From Halocynthiibacter sp. SDUM655004 (GTDB taxonomy: Bacteria > Pseudomonadota > Alphaproteobacteria > Rhodobacterales > Rhodobacteraceae): a DNA stretch of 64,000 bases. This document shows, piece after piece, positions 46,293-54,786 of the stretch; the stretch's first letter is position 1, and the number at the start of each line of letters is the position of its first letter. The stretch covers positions 1,512,914 to 1,576,913 of the forward strand of contig NZ_JAPDUG010000001.1 in NCBI RefSeq assembly GCF_026015885.1, written 5' to 3'. The position numbers were made by a program, and so were the translations under genes. Below the pieces are notes generated by a model that ran no database searches, was not told where the DNA came from, and saw nothing but the letters and a program-made list of their open reading frames with translations.

Positions 46293-47381
46293 TTATTCCT
46301 TTTGACCGTTTTTTGAAACAGCTTTTTGAAGGTCTCGGATTTGTTGCATCATTCTGGGCAAGCGGCGGAGTGATTTCTGGATTTCCATTTGGGTTTCCAT
46401 TTTGACCGCCGGACTGCCCAAGACAACGCGCCCCGCGGGCACATTGCTGAACATCTTTGTTGCGCCACCGGCCACCACATCGTCGCCGACGAAAATATTA
46501 TCCGAACAGCCGCATTGCCCCGCCATCACAACGCGGTTGCCGATGCGGGTCGAGCCTGCAATACCGACTTGCCCACACAAAAGGCAATCTTCGCCGATTT
46601 CAACATTATGGCCAATATGAACGAGGTTATCGAGCTTGGTTCCATTGCCAATTTTTGTGTCGCGGATCGTACCACGGTCAATCGCGACATTGGCGCCAAG
46701 TTCAACGTTATCACCGATCTCAACAGCACCGAGGCTGTGAATGCGGGTCCAGCTTTGGGCTTGTACATCCCCCTGATCACCAAGGCTTTCACGGGCCTTT
46801 TCAACGCCGGATTTTTCGGGCGTCACAAACGAAAACCCGTCAGAACCAACAACGGCTCCTGGCTGCGCAATAAAATCATTACCTATTTTCACGCGCGCAC
46901 CGATACGCACTCCAGAATGCAGCAGAGCGTTGTCACCGATGCGTGCACCTTCCGCGATGCTGCAATGCGCGGCGATACGGGCGTTTTGCCCGATACAAAC
47001 GCCCTGGCCAATTACAACAAACGGCCCAATGGCCGCGCCAATGCCAACTTCGGCACTTGGGTCGATGACGGCGGTTGGGTGGATGTTTTGAATGACGGGG
47101 CCAGGATCAAGAAGTTTCGTCACGCCAGACATCGCATAGCGCGGGCGCGGCACGACAATCGCTGCCTCAAGGCCTAATGCTTGCCAATCTGCACCATCCC
47201 AAACAATTGCGGCGCGTGCGTCTCCTGTGCCGAGTCCCTCGGCATATTTCTCGCTCATGGCAAGCGCCAGATCATCGGGGCCGGCCGTGCTCGGCTCGGC
47301 GACGCCGTTAATCTCGATACCCAGATCACCAAAAGCCTGAGCCTCCAGCGCTTGTGCAATCTCGGAAATCTTATGTCCCAT
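46293..47381 (-). CDS. lpxD: UDP-3-O-acylglucosamine N-acyltransferase
   Basis: LpxD adds the second hydroxyacyl chain to UDP-GlcN in lipid A biosynthesis, from an acyl-ACP. The 362-residue protein has the N-terminal uridine-binding domain and a long left-handed beta-helix with hexapeptide repeats (IGAAIGPFVVIGQGVCIGQNARI, LVHIGHNVEIGEDCLLCGQVGIAGS). The catalytic histidine is in HIGHN (about residue 251). Normally lpxD neighbours lpxA and fabZ; here it heads an lpxD-ACP-ketosynthase unit. Confidence 0.95.
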   Translation of the reverse strand: MGHKISEIAQALEAQAFGDLGIEINGVAEPSTAGPDDLALAMSEKYAEGLGTGDARAAIVWDGADWQALGLEAAIVVPRPRYAMSGVTKLLDPGPVIQNIHPTAVIDPSAEVGIGAAIGPFVVIGQGVCIGQNARIAAHCSIAEGARIGDNALLHSGVRIGARVKIGNDFIAQPGAVVGSDGFSFVTPEKSGVEKARESLGDQGDVQAQSWTRIHSLGAVEIGDNVELGANVAIDRGTIRDTKIGNGTKLDNLVHIGHNVEIGEDCLLCGQVGIAGSTRIGNRVVMAGQCGCSDNIFVGDDVVAGGATKMFSNVPAGRVVLGSPAVKMETQMEIQKSLRRLPRMMQQIRDLQKAVSKNGQKE

Positions 47382-47409
47382 CAGGCCCCCTAAGTATGTG
47401 GGGAATTAT

Positions 47410-49041
47410 TTAGCTCTGAACAGCGCGCAGTTCTACCCCAGCCTTCGACATGGCCGCAAAAATCTTTGCGTCACGACCATAAACGTCACGTCGATAGTTC
47501 ATCTTTCCCTTCGGAACGGCAACCGCTGTCCGATAGACAAGGTGAACAGGCACATGCACATCAAGCTCCACAACTGTTTCACGCCCCGTATCCAAGCGCT
47601 CTTTGAAATAGGCCTGTGGGTTGCTCACCTGCGGCGCAAGCAGCGTATAGGCAAAGTCAAACGGGTCACGCAGACGAATACAGCCGTGGCTAAACGAGCG
47701 TGCCTCACGTTGGAACAGGTGCTTCTCTGGCGTGTCGTGCAAATAGATATTGTGACGGTTCGGGAACATGAACTTCACAAGGCCAAGCGCATTGCCGCGG
47801 CTTGGTGGCTGCTTGATATCAAAGGGGAAGTTGCGCGCGTTGTACTGCGTGAAATCCGCTCCTTCGCGGCTAACGATGCGACCAGAACTGTCGATCAAAC
47901 GCAGATGCGATACCGCGTTCGGGTTCTGCTGCAGCATGGGCAGGTATTCTTTTGTCGCGATTGAGCGTGGAACATTCCAGGTCGGATTGATCACCATATG
48001 TTCCATGATATCGGAGAACTCGGGTGTGCGGCGATCATGTGTGTTCCGCCCAACAACCGAACGTGTTTTGAAGGTTACTTTCCCGTCGTCAATGATCCGC
48101 GCGTGGAAATCCGTCAGGTTTACCCAAACGTGGCGCTTCCCGCGCTCCATTCCATTGAGCCAGCGCTCCCTCTCCATCGCGACCATCACCGACTTGAGGC
48201 GCTGCTCAACCGGAGTGTTGATCTCTTTAAGTGTCCCAGCACCAGCAACGCCATCAGGCAGCAAGCCATGGTCGATCTGGAACTGCTGAACCGCTTTTTG
48301 CAGGTTTGCGTCGAAGGTTTTGGAGGATGTCCGCTTAAGATAACCCATTGTCATCAGGCGGTTACGGAGTGCCACGACATTGGCGTTGCTCTGGCCGGGC
48401 TCTAGTTTCTTACCAGGAACCGTTGGGCCCCAACCGCCGCTTGCGAGCTTCTTCTCAAGGACAAGCTTCTGCTTCATCAACATCACATATTCCGGTGTAT
48501 CCGGCGCAAGTGACTTGATGAATGCAGCGGGAGAGGACTTCGCGAAAGATTCAAGAATTGAGGTCGATGAATAACGCTTCACTTCCCGCACAATCCCCTC
48601 ATCGATGGAAGACGGCACAACAACCCCGCGCGACAAATCCTGAGCGAACTGCGCAAAGAGGCGGCTCATCTCGACCTCTGCGCGGCCAAGGGCTCGCTGT
48701 GTTTTGGCGCTTCCAAGAATGGATTTGATCATCTCGGGCGTGTAGCGCTCTGTCGGCAAGGCATGCGCTGCGGCGTTTCCGGCAGCCGCGATAAATGCTT
48801 TCCGACGTTTGGCATCCTCACTGCTGTTTCCTGTCCAGATCGGCTCGAATCCACGTGACCGATAAAAGGCCGCGACGGCTTTGTCCTTGGATGCAGCCTC
48901 TGCAACGGCCTGTTTGAATGCTGTGATCTCAGCCTTGGCTGGTGTCGCAACCAACCCCGCCACAAGTAGCAGCAGCGCAAAAGAGAGCGAAGCAAACAAG
49001 CCCAAAAGGCGCATCGGGCGGGTATAGGAAAGCGTCATCAT
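47410..49041 (-). CDS. Periplasmic L,D-transpeptidase (YkuD family) with peptidoglycan-binding domain
   Basis: The 543-residue exported protein has an N-terminal signal segment (MRLLGLFASLSFALLLLVAGLVATPAKA), a peptidoglycan-binding domain (VVALRNRLMTMGYL ... LLPDGVAGAGTLKEIN, about 225-275) and a YkuD catalytic domain with the Cys motif FSHGCIRLRDPFDFAY (about 457-472) and the upstream histidine in NIYLHDTPEKHLF. It forms 3-3 crosslinks or attaches lipoproteins to peptidoglycan, as in the YcbB/LdtD branch. It is divergent from a MepK-like endopeptidase, which would cut such crosslinks. Confidence 0.92.
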   Translation of the reverse strand: MMTLSYTRPMRLLGLFASLSFALLLLVAGLVATPAKAEITAFKQAVAEAASKDKAVAAFYRSRGFEPIWTGNSSEDAKRRKAFIAAAGNAAAHALPTERYTPEMIKSILGSAKTQRALGRAEVEMSRLFAQFAQDLSRGVVVPSSIDEGIVREVKRYSSTSILESFAKSSPAAFIKSLAPDTPEYVMLMKQKLVLEKKLASGGWGPTVPGKKLEPGQSNANVVALRNRLMTMGYLKRTSSKTFDANLQKAVQQFQIDHGLLPDGVAGAGTLKEINTPVEQRLKSVMVAMERERWLNGMERGKRHVWVNLTDFHARIIDDGKVTFKTRSVVGRNTHDRRTPEFSDIMEHMVINPTWNVPRSIATKEYLPMLQQNPNAVSHLRLIDSSGRIVSREGADFTQYNARNFPFDIKQPPSRGNALGLVKFMFPNRHNIYLHDTPEKHLFQREARSFSHGCIRLRDPFDFAYTLLAPQVSNPQAYFKERLDTGRETVVELDVHVPVHLVYRTAVAVPKGKMNYRRDVYGRDAKIFAAMSKAGVELRAVQS

Positions 49042-49353
49042 AGCCTCAGAAAATCACGTAAATAGTTTAATCCGGTTAAGGAAATTGTGCCTCATGCACA
49101 AGCGCGTGTTAATTCACATTCACGACATATACGGGATTTTGTGGCATCAAAATGGAATGGTCACCATTTTGTCGCACCTGTGGCACGAAGGAAACCTTTC
49201 AGCAAATTACTGCCGATTTCACGCCGATTCTGTGCAAGCGAAAAATCTTCTCTTGGTTCAGGAATCAGCATGTGCAATAAAAACGCATCATCTGGGGATA
49301 TTTGATGAAGCTGCGCTAAGACGCGGCACAAAGAGACGGAACGGGCAGTTTTA
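49042..49353. other. Divergent intergenic region of the L,D-transpeptidase / MepK-like pair
   Basis: This 312-base region holds both promoters. A 7-bp inverted repeat, AAAATGG (49149-49155) with CCATTTT (49164-49170), lies near its centre and could be an operator. I found no small gene or terminator in it. Confidence 0.5.
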
Positions 49354-49923
49354 ATGACAGACAGACCAAACTCATGGCTGAGCCGTCGTGGTGTGCTTGC
49401 TGCATTTGCGGCAACAGCAGTAACCGCGGCACCAACATTTTCAAACGCCGCCAGCTTCTTGCGCAAGGGCGGCGATGTGCGACGGATCACAATGTATTCG
49501 CAACGCACCGGTGAAAACATCGACATGATTTATTGGGTCGATGGCAAATACATCAAAGAAGCACTCGATCAGGTGAATTACTTCATGCGCGACTGGCGCC
49601 AAGACGAAGTGGCCCGTATCGACACGCGCACGATTGATATCATCGCAGCATCGCACTCGCTTTTGGATGTATCCGAACCTTATATGCTGCTGTCCGGCTA
49701 CCGCTCACCGGCAACAAACAGAATGTTGCGCGCCCGCTCCCGCGGCGTTGCCAAGAATTCACTTCACATGAAAGCCCAAGCTGCCGACCTGCGCCTAAAA
49801 TCCCGCAGTGTCAGCCAGATGGCTAAAGCCGCTGCATCCTGTTCCGCTGGCGGTGTTGGCCGCTATAGCCGCTCCAACTTCGTCCATATGGACTGCGGTC
49901 CAGTCCGCACGTGGGGACGGTAA
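49354..49923 (+). CDS. DUF882/MepK-like zinc metallopeptidase, Tat-exported
   Basis: The 189-residue protein has a Tat-like leader (SRRGVLAAFAATAVTAAPTFSNA) and the DUF882 (YcbK/MepK, peptidase M15-like) domain. Zinc ligands fit SLHMKAQAADLRL (His and Asp) and SNFVHMDCG (His), with the LLSGYRSPATNRML segment. E. coli MepK cleaves D,D- and L,D-crosslinks of peptidoglycan, and this protein probably does the same. It is divergent from the L,D-transpeptidase and followed by its own terminator. Confidence 0.88.
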   Translation: MTDRPNSWLSRRGVLAAFAATAVTAAPTFSNAASFLRKGGDVRRITMYSQRTGENIDMIYWVDGKYIKEALDQVNYFMRDWRQDEVARIDTRTIDIIAASHSLLDVSEPYMLLSGYRSPATNRMLRARSRGVAKNSLHMKAQAADLRLKSRSVSQMAKAAASCSAGGVGRYSRSNFVHMDCGPVRTWGR

Positions 49924-49974
49924 GGCACAGATCCTACCGTCACACGACCAACCAAAACTAGCCCGTTTTGTTTC

Positions 49975-50006
49975 GCCGCACACTCATAGAGTTGTGCGGC
50001 TTTTTT
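49975..50006 (+). terminator. Rho-independent terminator of the MepK-like gene
   Basis: GCCGCACA (49975-49982) pairs perfectly with TGTGCGGC (49993-50000) around a 10-base loop, followed by six T and GTTTTT. Confidence 0.9.
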
Positions 50007-50220
50007 GTTTTTGCGCTCGCCCCATTAACGTCACAAAATTCAGCTACTCTCTCTTAAACACACTCAAATATCGCTCGGCAAGTGACTGCAGCTCTTCTTG
50101 CATGCATCACCTCAACCCTGCTCTGCGAAGGCGCGAAAGTTGAGTTTTTACGCGAAGCTTAGCTTACGCTATAGTTGGAGCGCGACGAGCCAAACCGCTC
50201 TGCTCAGGAGGAATGAGAAA

Positions 50221-51138
50221 ATGAACAAGCTTTCAACGTTTTCAATCGCAATAGTTTTGGGATTGGCTGTTGAGCCTGTATCCATACTACTCGGCTCAAA
50301 TGGCACAGAAGCTGGCATGGCAATCGCGGGCTCTGACAATTCCAATAAGGGCGGCAACAGTTCGAAATCTTCCGAGAGGAGTGCGTCAAAGGGAAACTCT
50401 TCTAGATCGCCGTCGTCCAAAAAAGAGAAATCGAACAATAGAAACGTGACGCGGACAACCTCTCTTGATTCAGACGAAGCAGCCCCTTTGCATCCTAGAG
50501 AAAAGGGGCGCTGGAACGCCTCGAATGCCAACCAAAAGGCGCTTGATGCCCACATCAGAAACGGCAATTTCAACGGTACAGTCGGAACACTCGCCCAATA
50601 CCAACTTGCAGCCAAAGCAGCGAACGGCGACGAGTTGAACGAATATGAACAGCGCGCGCTCGACGAATTCATCACGGAAACTGAACCAGAAGTAACCGAT
50701 GCAGATATCGAGGATTTTCTGAATGATTCAGAAAACAACGAAGCTCCAATATTCACTTCAGAAAACGGCGTTGTGATGTGTTCGGACAACTGCCCAGAAG
50801 ACGAGCAAGAGCTGCTGGCTCTTAATGAAAGCGCGCAGAAACTCGTTGATGAGGAAATTGCCAAGCGTGACACTGAGTTTACTCAGGCCCAGCTTGACCA
50901 ATTCTTGCAAGATTCCGAGGATCGGATCACCTACAGTTCGAACAAGACCCTCACGCCAGAGCGGAACGACAACTTACTTGATGAGATTGCTGACGACTTG
51001 GACGTCGTGCGCGCCGATCTTAGCGAAAACCTTGGTGAAGTTGGTGAATCCATCGGCGAATTCGGGGACGATGTTTCAACATCCCTTTCGAAAGCAGGTA
51101 AAGATCTTACAAAGTCTTTCAAGGGGCTCTTTAAATAA
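50221..51138 (+). CDS. Exported Ser/Asn-rich protein with internal acidic repeats, unknown
   Basis: The 305-residue product is not a family I recognise. Residues 1-36 look like a signal segment (FSIAIVLGLAVEPVSILL). Residues 38-76 are a disordered Ser/Lys/Asn region (SNKGGNSSKSSERSASKGN). Two similar acidic helical units follow at 146-172 (ALDEFI...TDADIEDFLNDSEN) and 208-234 (LVDEEI...TQAQLDQFLQDSED); a weaker unit starts with ALDAHI at 107. Two cysteines (187, 191) lie between them, and the tail (LDVVRADLSENLGEVGESIGEFGDDVSTSL) is a likely coiled coil. AGGAGG lies nine bases before the ATG. It borders the Tad pilus genes, and may be a secreted or surface partner. Confidence 0.65.
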   Translation: MNKLSTFSIAIVLGLAVEPVSILLGSNGTEAGMAIAGSDNSNKGGNSSKSSERSASKGNSSRSPSSKKEKSNNRNVTRTTSLDSDEAAPLHPREKGRWNASNANQKALDAHIRNGNFNGTVGTLAQYQLAAKAANGDELNEYEQRALDEFITETEPEVTDADIEDFLNDSENNEAPIFTSENGVVMCSDNCPEDEQELLALNESAQKLVDEEIAKRDTEFTQAQLDQFLQDSEDRITYSSNKTLTPERNDNLLDEIADDLDVVRADLSENLGEVGESIGEFGDDVSTSLSKAGKDLTKSFKGLFK

Positions 51139-51179
51139 CGGCACCCGGCTAAGCTCCTCGGCGATTGCCGCTTCAGCGC

Positions 51180-51653
51180 TCAGAACAGATACAAAACTAT
51201 GGCAGGGTGGATTAGCCCCGCCATTCCAATTGAGACCCCCATCGGAAACCGCCCTACGGCTTGCATTGAGGCAAGACCTGTGCGCTGCATGCGAGAAACA
51301 CTTCTCAGTGTAACGATGAAAGTCACTCCAATAATGAGTGAGAATGAGAAAACTAGAGAAAATAGAGAAAGCGTTGTTGTTGGAATAAACAACAGAAGTG
51401 CGGACATTGCTTTCACATCCCCGCCACCGATAATTCGGAAGGCAAAGAGCACAAACCCAATGACAAAAACAAACCCCGCCACGCCAGCCCGCAATGCGGC
51501 TTCTCCCAACGGCAGCATAGGCAATGTCAGAACAAACAAGCCAACGGCAATCAAACAAAGCATGTTTGGAATGCGAAGTTGGCGCATATCACATACAGCA
51601 ATCGCAACGAGGATCGGCGACAAAAGCATCAATGGAATAAGTTGCGTCAACAC
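51180..51653 (-). CDS. cpaA: Prepilin peptidase (CpaA/TadV)
   Basis: The 157-residue inner-membrane aspartyl protease cleaves Flp prepilins and TadE/F pseudopilins. Both catalytic aspartates are visible: the first in AVCDMRQLRIPN (about 22) and the second in IIGGGDVKAMSALLLF (about 77). Several hydrophobic helices surround them. It starts three bases after the LuxR-type gene stops, so both are on one transcript, and it lies at the end of the Tad locus. Confidence 0.9.
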   Translation of the reverse strand: MLTQLIPLMLLSPILVAIAVCDMRQLRIPNMLCLIAVGLFVLTLPMLPLGEAALRAGVAGFVFVIGFVLFAFRIIGGGDVKAMSALLLFIPTTTLSLFSLVFSFSLIIGVTFIVTLRSVSRMQRTGLASMQAVGRFPMGVSIGMAGLIHPAIVLYLF

Positions 51654-51656
51654 AGT

Positions 51657-52493
51657 TTAGGCCCGTTTTTCAAGAGGTTGTGGTTCTGGCATAGCCTGCA
51701 TTGTCAGAAGATTATGTGTCAGTTCTGCCTGACTGGACATGTTGGTCTTCAAATAAATGTTGCGCAGATGCGTTCTTAGCGTCGAGTCACAGATCGAAAG
51801 CTCATTGCAAATGCGGCCGTTGCTCAACCCCTTACAGAGCAGCAGACACACCCGATACTCCGCACGACTGAGATGAGCTGGATTCTCGAGACTCATAATA
51901 GGCAAGCCACCCTGCCCTACGGGCTCTTTTTGGGTCACGCGATGCAACATTGAACGGGTCACAAGACCGGGCGCTCTGTTTTTCCACGTTTCTGTGAATG
52001 TCGGCGTAAGAATGTTGAGGATGGCGTGTAGCCCCGCATCAAGACGATGGGCGAAATGCACCTCTAGAACATCAATCGTTTTGCCGTGAACTTCGAGCGG
52101 TATGACCACCATCTCGTTAAGTCCGCGGTTTCGGTGAAACTCTGTCAGTGCATTTTCGGACTCTGTATCGATCAAGGTTTTGAACCAGATCGCCCCAACT
52201 TTTGTTCGCAGCAAATAATCGCCAATCAATGCACGCGCATAAGATCGCGTCAGCGGATGCCGCGTGCTTTTAGAATCTGGGCTGTCATAAAGAACAGATT
52301 TCGTCGGGCTTGAACCATCTCTGGAGACGCGTGCCAAGGCGACAGCCTTTGCGTTGAGACTCTCCGCTAACAACTTGAGTGCTGAATTCAAATCGTTGCG
52401 GCCCTGAAGACATTCGCACCAATGTGCAATTGCCCCAATCATATCTACATCAGTCAGAACGCGCCCCTCCGGCGCAGAAACTGTATTACTCAT
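51657..52493 (-). CDS. LuxR-type transcriptional regulator at the Tad pilus locus
   Basis: The 278-280-residue protein has a C-terminal LuxR HTH (LSRAEYRVCLLLCKGLSNGRICNELSICDSTLRTHLRNIYLKTN, about 212-255) and an N-terminal region resembling a GAF/ligand-sensing domain (MVVIPLEVHGKTIDVLEVHFAH). There is no receiver domain and no clear autoinducer-binding motif. The start at 52493 is preferred because AAAGGGG lies six bases upstream; the ATG at 52499 is also possible. It precedes cpaA by three bases, so it may control pilus genes. Confidence 0.85.
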   Translation of the reverse strand: MSNTVSAPEGRVLTDVDMIGAIAHWCECLQGRNDLNSALKLLAESLNAKAVALARVSRDGSSPTKSVLYDSPDSKSTRHPLTRSYARALIGDYLLRTKVGAIWFKTLIDTESENALTEFHRNRGLNEMVVIPLEVHGKTIDVLEVHFAHRLDAGLHAILNILTPTFTETWKNRAPGLVTRSMLHRVTQKEPVGQGGLPIMSLENPAHLSRAEYRVCLLLCKGLSNGRICNELSICDSTLRTHLRNIYLKTNMSSQAELTHNLLTMQAMPEPQPLEKRA

Positions 52494-52792
52494 TACCATC
52501 CCCTTTAAATTGTCCCTTTCACCATTATGATTAAGGTGCTGTGACTGCTCGGGGTGGCCTCACTCGTTATTTCAACAACAAAAAAAACGTTGTGATAACA
52601 ATGGTAATAGAGATTTCGTTAACCTCTTAGAAAAATTCACTGTCGGCCCTTATTTTGGCAAAAACTTCAACCTATGCGGGCATTTCTAATCAACAATAGG
52701 GTCATTTGTGCAGAATTGACACGCACACGTCATGAAATTGCCACATTCAGATCAGCCTAAATTGATTCGAAAAGTTCGACCAAAAGAGGCGC
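52494..52792. other. AT-rich upstream region of the LuxR-type gene
   Basis: These 299 bases separate tadC from the regulator. They are noticeably A/T-rich, with an A-run near 52570 flanked by CAACA and TTGTG words. I see no gene, terminator or clear promoter. Confidence 0.5.
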
Positions 52793-53794
52793 TTATCCCG
52801 CAAAATAGCGAATGTATCGAATGACCACCGGCCCCACTGTAAGTAAGATCAGAGCCGGCAACATAAGCATCGCAAGAACGGCCGACATTTTGACGGGCAG
52901 CTTGTTCGCGTGCTCCTGTGCAGTAAGCTCTCTATACTGCCGCATTTCATCAGCATAGGTGGTTAACGCCTCTGACATGCTGGTGCCGTAACGAATAGAT
53001 TGCTGAACCACGCGCGCAAATGACCGCACCACTTCAACACCGGTACGATCTGCCATGTCCTGCATCGCGAGATCACGATCACGACCGGCTTGCACCTGAT
53101 GTTGAACACTCAGGAACTCGAAGGAAATCTCTGGAGAAATCCGCGCAAGCTCATTGCCGACACGCGTCATTGCCGCATCAAACCCCATGCCGGTTTCGAT
53201 TGAAATCTGCATAAGGTCGAGCGCGTTCGGGAAAGCTTCTTCAATCTTACGTTTCCGCGCAGCGGCTCGACTGTTCAACCAATTCAACGGTGCAAAATAC
53301 CCGAGCCCGACCAAAATGGTGACAATCTGAAATGTGCGAAGGTTGGTCATATGGCCGAGCCGTTCCTCGATCGCCAAAGGCATGGCGATACCAGGAGACT
53401 TGCTCGCAGCAACCAACCCGAGGAACAAAATTGGCAAAACAATCCCGAATATCGCTCGAACCAGCGTAAAGTTACGCAGAGCGCTTGGGCCAGGGAAACC
53501 CGCTTGCGCCAGACGAAGGCGCAATTCGCCGCGTTTGGCTTCATCGGCGGGCACAAAGGACTTCATCCAGCCTTTAGGATCGGCATCCGGCGCGCGCAGG
53601 AGGCCAAGTTGTTGCCGCCGCTGCTGTGCGCTCATGCTGGACGCCGCGATACGCGCTGCGGCTGGATTACGATCTGCAAAAGCTGCGTTTAATCCATAAA
53701 AGGCGATCAAAACTCCCAGCCCCACCCCTGTGATCATCATGATCTCTGGGGAAATGCCATAGGATTGTGCCGTATTCATAAATTGGTCGAACAT
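52793..53794 (-). CDS. tadC: Tad pilus inner-membrane platform protein TadC
   Basis: The 333-residue protein is a type II secretion F-domain (GspF-like) protein: ALDLMQISIETGMGFDAAMTRVGNELARISPEISFEFLSVQHQVQAGRDRDLAMQDMADRTGVEVVRSFARVVQQS in the centre and ANKLPVKMSAVLAMLMLPALILLTVGPVVIRYI at the C-terminus. TadB and TadC form the platform that couples the CpaF ATPase to pilus growth. It is 11 bases from tadB. Confidence 0.93.
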   Translation of the reverse strand: MFDQFMNTAQSYGISPEIMMITGVGLGVLIAFYGLNAAFADRNPAAARIAASSMSAQQRRQQLGLLRAPDADPKGWMKSFVPADEAKRGELRLRLAQAGFPGPSALRNFTLVRAIFGIVLPILFLGLVAASKSPGIAMPLAIEERLGHMTNLRTFQIVTILVGLGYFAPLNWLNSRAAARKRKIEEAFPNALDLMQISIETGMGFDAAMTRVGNELARISPEISFEFLSVQHQVQAGRDRDLAMQDMADRTGVEVVRSFARVVQQSIRYGTSMSEALTTYADEMRQYRELTAQEHANKLPVKMSAVLAMLMLPALILLTVGPVVIRYIRYFAG

Positions 53795-53805
53795 TGCAGG
53801 TTCTC

Positions 53806-54777
53806 CTATATGTGGAAGTTGACGAGTTTTCGCAGCGTCAGAAAATTCAAGACACTTAGAACAACCACCGCCATTGCCATTGGGACATAAAGCGGATCAT
53901 CCGCAACGCCGCCGTAGTAGCTCGGCGTCATGATTGAGGTGTAGGTATAGATCACCACAGGGATTGCAGAGAGGATATACATCGTCATCCGCCCTTCCGA
54001 CGAAATGGCGTGGATTTTGCGCCGCATCATGATCCTGTCCCGAACGACACGCGACAAAACGTTGACGATCCGAGCGAGATCACCACCTGTACCATGCTGA
54101 ATGCCGATGCTGGCCGAGAGGTAATGGACATCCTCAAGGTCGACACGATCTGCAAACTGTTGGAACGCATCCGTCAGATCTTCGCCATAGCTCACCTGAT
54201 CGTAAATAATGCCAAATTCCGTGCCGATCGGGTCTGCCATTTCTTCGGCGACGGCGCCGATTGATGTATTGAGCGGATGCCCGACCCGTAGGCCACGCGC
54301 CAGAAGATCGAGAGCGTCGGGAAGTTGTCCAACGAGTTGGTCCATGCGCTTTTTGCGTTTGGAGCGCACCACAGAAACCGGCACACCAACCCCAAGAGCA
54401 AGGGCGAACAGAATTGCTTTCGGCAACGAAAGATAAATCAAGCCCAGAAGAAATGCGAAGGCAGTTGCAAAAATCATGAGCAGAACGAACGCTCCCGGCC
54501 GAAGCGTCAATCCTGCCTGGCTCAGAAGTTGTGGCAGATTTCCAATGAACGGCAAGCGCGTGAGAATTCCGCCCCCTGTATCAGGCTTCAGAATAGCAAG
54601 GACCTCTTCTGTCGAACGACCTTTGCCGATCATGCGTAGCCGCCTGTTTTTAGCTTCGAGACGGTTCTCACTACGGCTCAGGAGCTGCGTGACACCTGTG
54701 AAGAGCAAGAACACTCCAAGCGCGACAAGCGCATAGATCACGAAATTCAGATCGGTAAACTGTGAAAAATCAGCCAT
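53806..54777 (-). CDS. tadB: Tad pilus inner-membrane platform protein TadB
   Basis: The 323-residue protein has an N-terminal helix (FVIYALVALGVFLLFTGVTQLL), two helices near residue 95-135, and the F-domain QLPDALDLLARGLRVGHPLNTSIGAVAEEMADPIGTEFGIIYDQVSYGEDLTDAF. It partners TadC. It starts 9 bases after the cpaF stop. Confidence 0.93.
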   Translation of the reverse strand: MADFSQFTDLNFVIYALVALGVFLLFTGVTQLLSRSENRLEAKNRRLRMIGKGRSTEEVLAILKPDTGGGILTRLPFIGNLPQLLSQAGLTLRPGAFVLLMIFATAFAFLLGLIYLSLPKAILFALALGVGVPVSVVRSKRKKRMDQLVGQLPDALDLLARGLRVGHPLNTSIGAVAEEMADPIGTEFGIIYDQVSYGEDLTDAFQQFADRVDLEDVHYLSASIGIQHGTGGDLARIVNVLSRVVRDRIMMRRKIHAISSEGRMTMYILSAIPVVIYTYTSIMTPSYYGGVADDPLYVPMAMAVVVLSVLNFLTLRKLVNFHI

Positions 54778-54786
54778 GTCTTACCC

